Source: JAJPHF01 sp035293805 (GTDB lineage Bacteria > Chloroflexota > UBA6077 > JAJPHF01). Taken from it: a stretch of 64,000 nt of DNA. The notes beneath the pieces were generated by a model. The model was not told the origin of the DNA, searched no databases, and saw only the letters and a program-made list of their open reading frames with translations. A program made the translations under genes and the position numbers. The DNA is taken from assembly GCA_035293805.1 (NCBI GenBank), contig DATGMD010000031.1:62001-126000 (forward strand). Reading direction: 5' to 3'. How positions within the stretch are numbered: the stretch's first letter is position 1; the number at the start of each line of letters is the position of its first letter. Shown here in pieces: positions 62,591 to 64,000 of this stretch.

Positions 62591-62729
62591 GGAAGGCCAT
62601 CGCCAGATTCGGTATGAACAGTCAGGCCCGGGCGCCGGCCTGAAGGCCGGGCCACCGGTTATGGGTGTCTGGCCCGCCGTTCACGGCGGCGTTGGCAGGC
62701 TACCACGTCCGAAGTGACGGACTACGCGG

Positions 62730-63035
62730 TCACTTGTGCGCCGGGTTGGCCGTGTGCGGGTGCTTGCCGAGCTGGTGCCAGCTCGTTTCGGCTACGTCGA
62801 TGCCGAAATGCTGGGCCGCCTTCTTGATGTTGGCAAATGCCAGGTCGCGGTCGGCGTCGGACACGCCCTCGACCTGGTCGAAGCGGGCTAGGGCGTTCTT
62901 CACGTGCGAGGCGTCGGTCAGCGGCTCCTTGCGCTGCTTGGGGAACGCGAAGGCGCTGTCCGGCAGCTTCTCGCGGTCGTGCGTGCTCAGCTCGCCGTGC
63001 TCTAGATGCGGCTTCCAGGTCGTGTGTGTGGACAT
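62730..63035 (-). CDS. DUF6582-like protein
   Basis: 101 residues from ATG 63035 (GGAGGG 6 nt upstream). HLEHGELSTHDREKLPDSAF, AFPKQRKEPLTDASHVKNAL, ARFDQVEGVSDADRD and KKAAQHFGIDV are the hallmarks of a widespread small uncharacterised family found in actinobacteria and environmental genomes. Probably soluble and helical; role unknown. Confidence 0.8.
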   Translation of the reverse strand: MSTHTTWKPHLEHGELSTHDREKLPDSAFAFPKQRKEPLTDASHVKNALARFDQVEGVSDADRDLAFANIKKAAQHFGIDVAETSWHQLGKHPHTANPAHK

Positions 63036-63275
63036 GGTTGGCCCTCCATGAAATCGTGGTCGCCCGGTCGCCGCCGGCTCGCGCCATGCGAGCCGGGCGG
63101 GATGCCGACAACCACCGCCGTTGCCGCACCAAGCGTGCCAGGTCGTACAGCGGCTTGCGCTTGCTCGGGGGCTGGAGGGGAAGCCGCGCCTGAGATAGCG
63201 GTTGGAGGAGGCGCCTGCCGGTGGCATCGGGCGTGATGGCTTAGGCGGTCCGTTACAGAGGAGGCCAGCAGGCGC

Positions 63276-63629
63276 ATGCTCGACTTGTTCAAGGAATTGA
63301 CGAATTACCTCGCCGCCATCGTCGAGGCCACCGCGGCCGTGCTCATTGGCTTCGCGGCGGTCGAGGCGGCAATCCGCGCCATTCCCCTCTTCTTCTCGTC
63401 GAAGGCGCCGCCCGAGGCGACAGAGTACGTCCGCCTGCGGCTTGGGCGCTGGCTGGCGCTGGCGCTGGAGTTCGAGCTGGCGGCAGACATCTTGCGCACG
63501 GCCATCGCACCGACCTGGAACGAGATCGGCCAGCTGGCCGCGATCATCGTGTTGCGCACTGTCCTGAACTACTTCTTGCAGAAAGAGATCGACAACGCGG
63601 TGGAGCGGCAACGCAATGCCCCTGGCTGA
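63276..63629 (+). CDS. DUF1622-family membrane protein, first of a tandem pair
   Basis: 117 residues, three membrane helices (LAAIVEATAAVLIGFAAVEA, LALALEFELAADILRTAIA, IGQLAAIIVLRTVLNYFL). LRLGRWLALALEFELAADILRT is the DUF1622 centre. Overlaps the following related gene by 14 nt. Confidence 0.75.
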   Translation: MLDLFKELTNYLAAIVEATAAVLIGFAAVEAAIRAIPLFFSSKAPPEATEYVRLRLGRWLALALEFELAADILRTAIAPTWNEIGQLAAIIVLRTVLNYFLQKEIDNAVERQRNAPG

Positions 63630-63951
63630 CTGGCTCGGCATTCGGGCCTGGATCGTCGTCATCCAGCTGGGCGGGGCGCTCGCGATCACAGGCTATGCCG
63701 CCAAGGCGCTTGTCACGCTGGTGCGCGCGCGGAGCGTGGAGGAGGCGCGGCTGGTGATGGCCGACGGCGTGATCGTCGGGCTCACCGTGCTGGTCGTGGC
63801 CACGCTGCTGAAGACGATCGTCCTGCAGTCGTGGACGGACATCGGCCTCTTCGCCGTCACGTTGGGGCTGCGCACGCTGCTCAAACGGCTGTTCGCCTGG
63901 GAGGAGGCGCAGCTGCGGCGGCGGGCGGCGCGGCGTGTTGCCGGCGCGTAG
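63616..63951 (+). CDS. DUF1622-like membrane protein, second of the pair
   Basis: 111 residues, three membrane helices. ITGYAAKALVTLVRARSVEEARLVMADGVIVGLTVLVVATLLKTI resembles the neighbour in size and layout. Translationally coupled (14-nt overlap); the two may form a heteromeric membrane complex. Confidence 0.6.
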   Translation: MPLADWLGIRAWIVVIQLGGALAITGYAAKALVTLVRARSVEEARLVMADGVIVGLTVLVVATLLKTIVLQSWTDIGLFAVTLGLRTLLKRLFAWEEAQLRRRAARRVAGA

Positions 63952-64000
63952 TCCCACCCGGCGGGAGCCGCGGGCAGGCCGGGCCAGACCGCGGGTGGCG

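Overview
This 64 kb window is bacterial chromosome of very high GC content. The housekeeping core (rpsP-khpA-rimM-recO-dnaX-ybaB-recR, then rpsA-like, clpC, radA, PIN/TRAM, ispD, ispF, cysE, cysS, rlmB) has the order known from Firmicutes and Chloroflexota. Together with the GC content, frequent GTG/TTG starts, an oversized HlyD adaptor and many Ala/Gly/Pro-rich secreted proteins, this suggests a Chloroflexota lineage (Thermomicrobia-like or an uncultured relative). That placement is inference; no rRNA or tRNA gene was seen.

Left part (1-24.7 kb): an MgtE-type regulatory-domain protein runs off the left edge behind a structured leader with its own intrinsic terminator. An RNase Z-like hydrolase and YchF follow. 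Next is a small cluster resembling ygiB/ygiC/yjfL: a Gly/Ser-repeat lipoprotein-like protein, two unknown proteins, a glutathionylspermidine-synthase-like ATP-grasp ligase and a DUF350 membrane protein. Then come an ArsR regulator, an M29/NicX-like enzyme with a lone solute-binding lipoprotein, a ferric-iron-type ABC transporter whose two tandem binding proteins lie apart from its permease and ATPase, an ornithine cyclodeaminase homologue, an AAA ATPase, a receiver protein, and a complete Liv-type (branched-chain amino acid/amide) ABC operon.

Middle part (24.7-41.8 kb, mostly minus strand): a gene set made of a 950-residue HlyD adaptor, a MacB/LolD-type ATPase with no permease, a DUF5666-like protein, an OmpR/EnvZ-type two-component pair and a C39-like peptidase. 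Its upstream region carries PhoP-box-like direct repeats. Beyond it are an MFS exporter, two half-size chromate transporter proteins and guaB in one run, two secreted proteins, and the primary sigma factor flanked by small zinc-ribbon proteins.

Right part (42-62.4 kb): the housekeeping operons. They are interrupted twice, by a lower-GC toxin-antitoxin-like island between clpC and radA, and by an exported alpha/beta hydrolase plus repeats between radA and the PIN/TRAM gene, where disA is often found. The end holds a DUF6582-like protein and two DUF1622-like membrane proteins.

Dispersed non-coding repeats are conspicuous: five arrays of a CCCTCTCCC-type hairpin repeat, two copies of a 44-bp inverted-repeat element in convergent gaps, one long (about 300 bp) repeat pair in inverted orientation in front of two unrelated exported-protein genes, and short TCAGC-type repeats at gene junctions.
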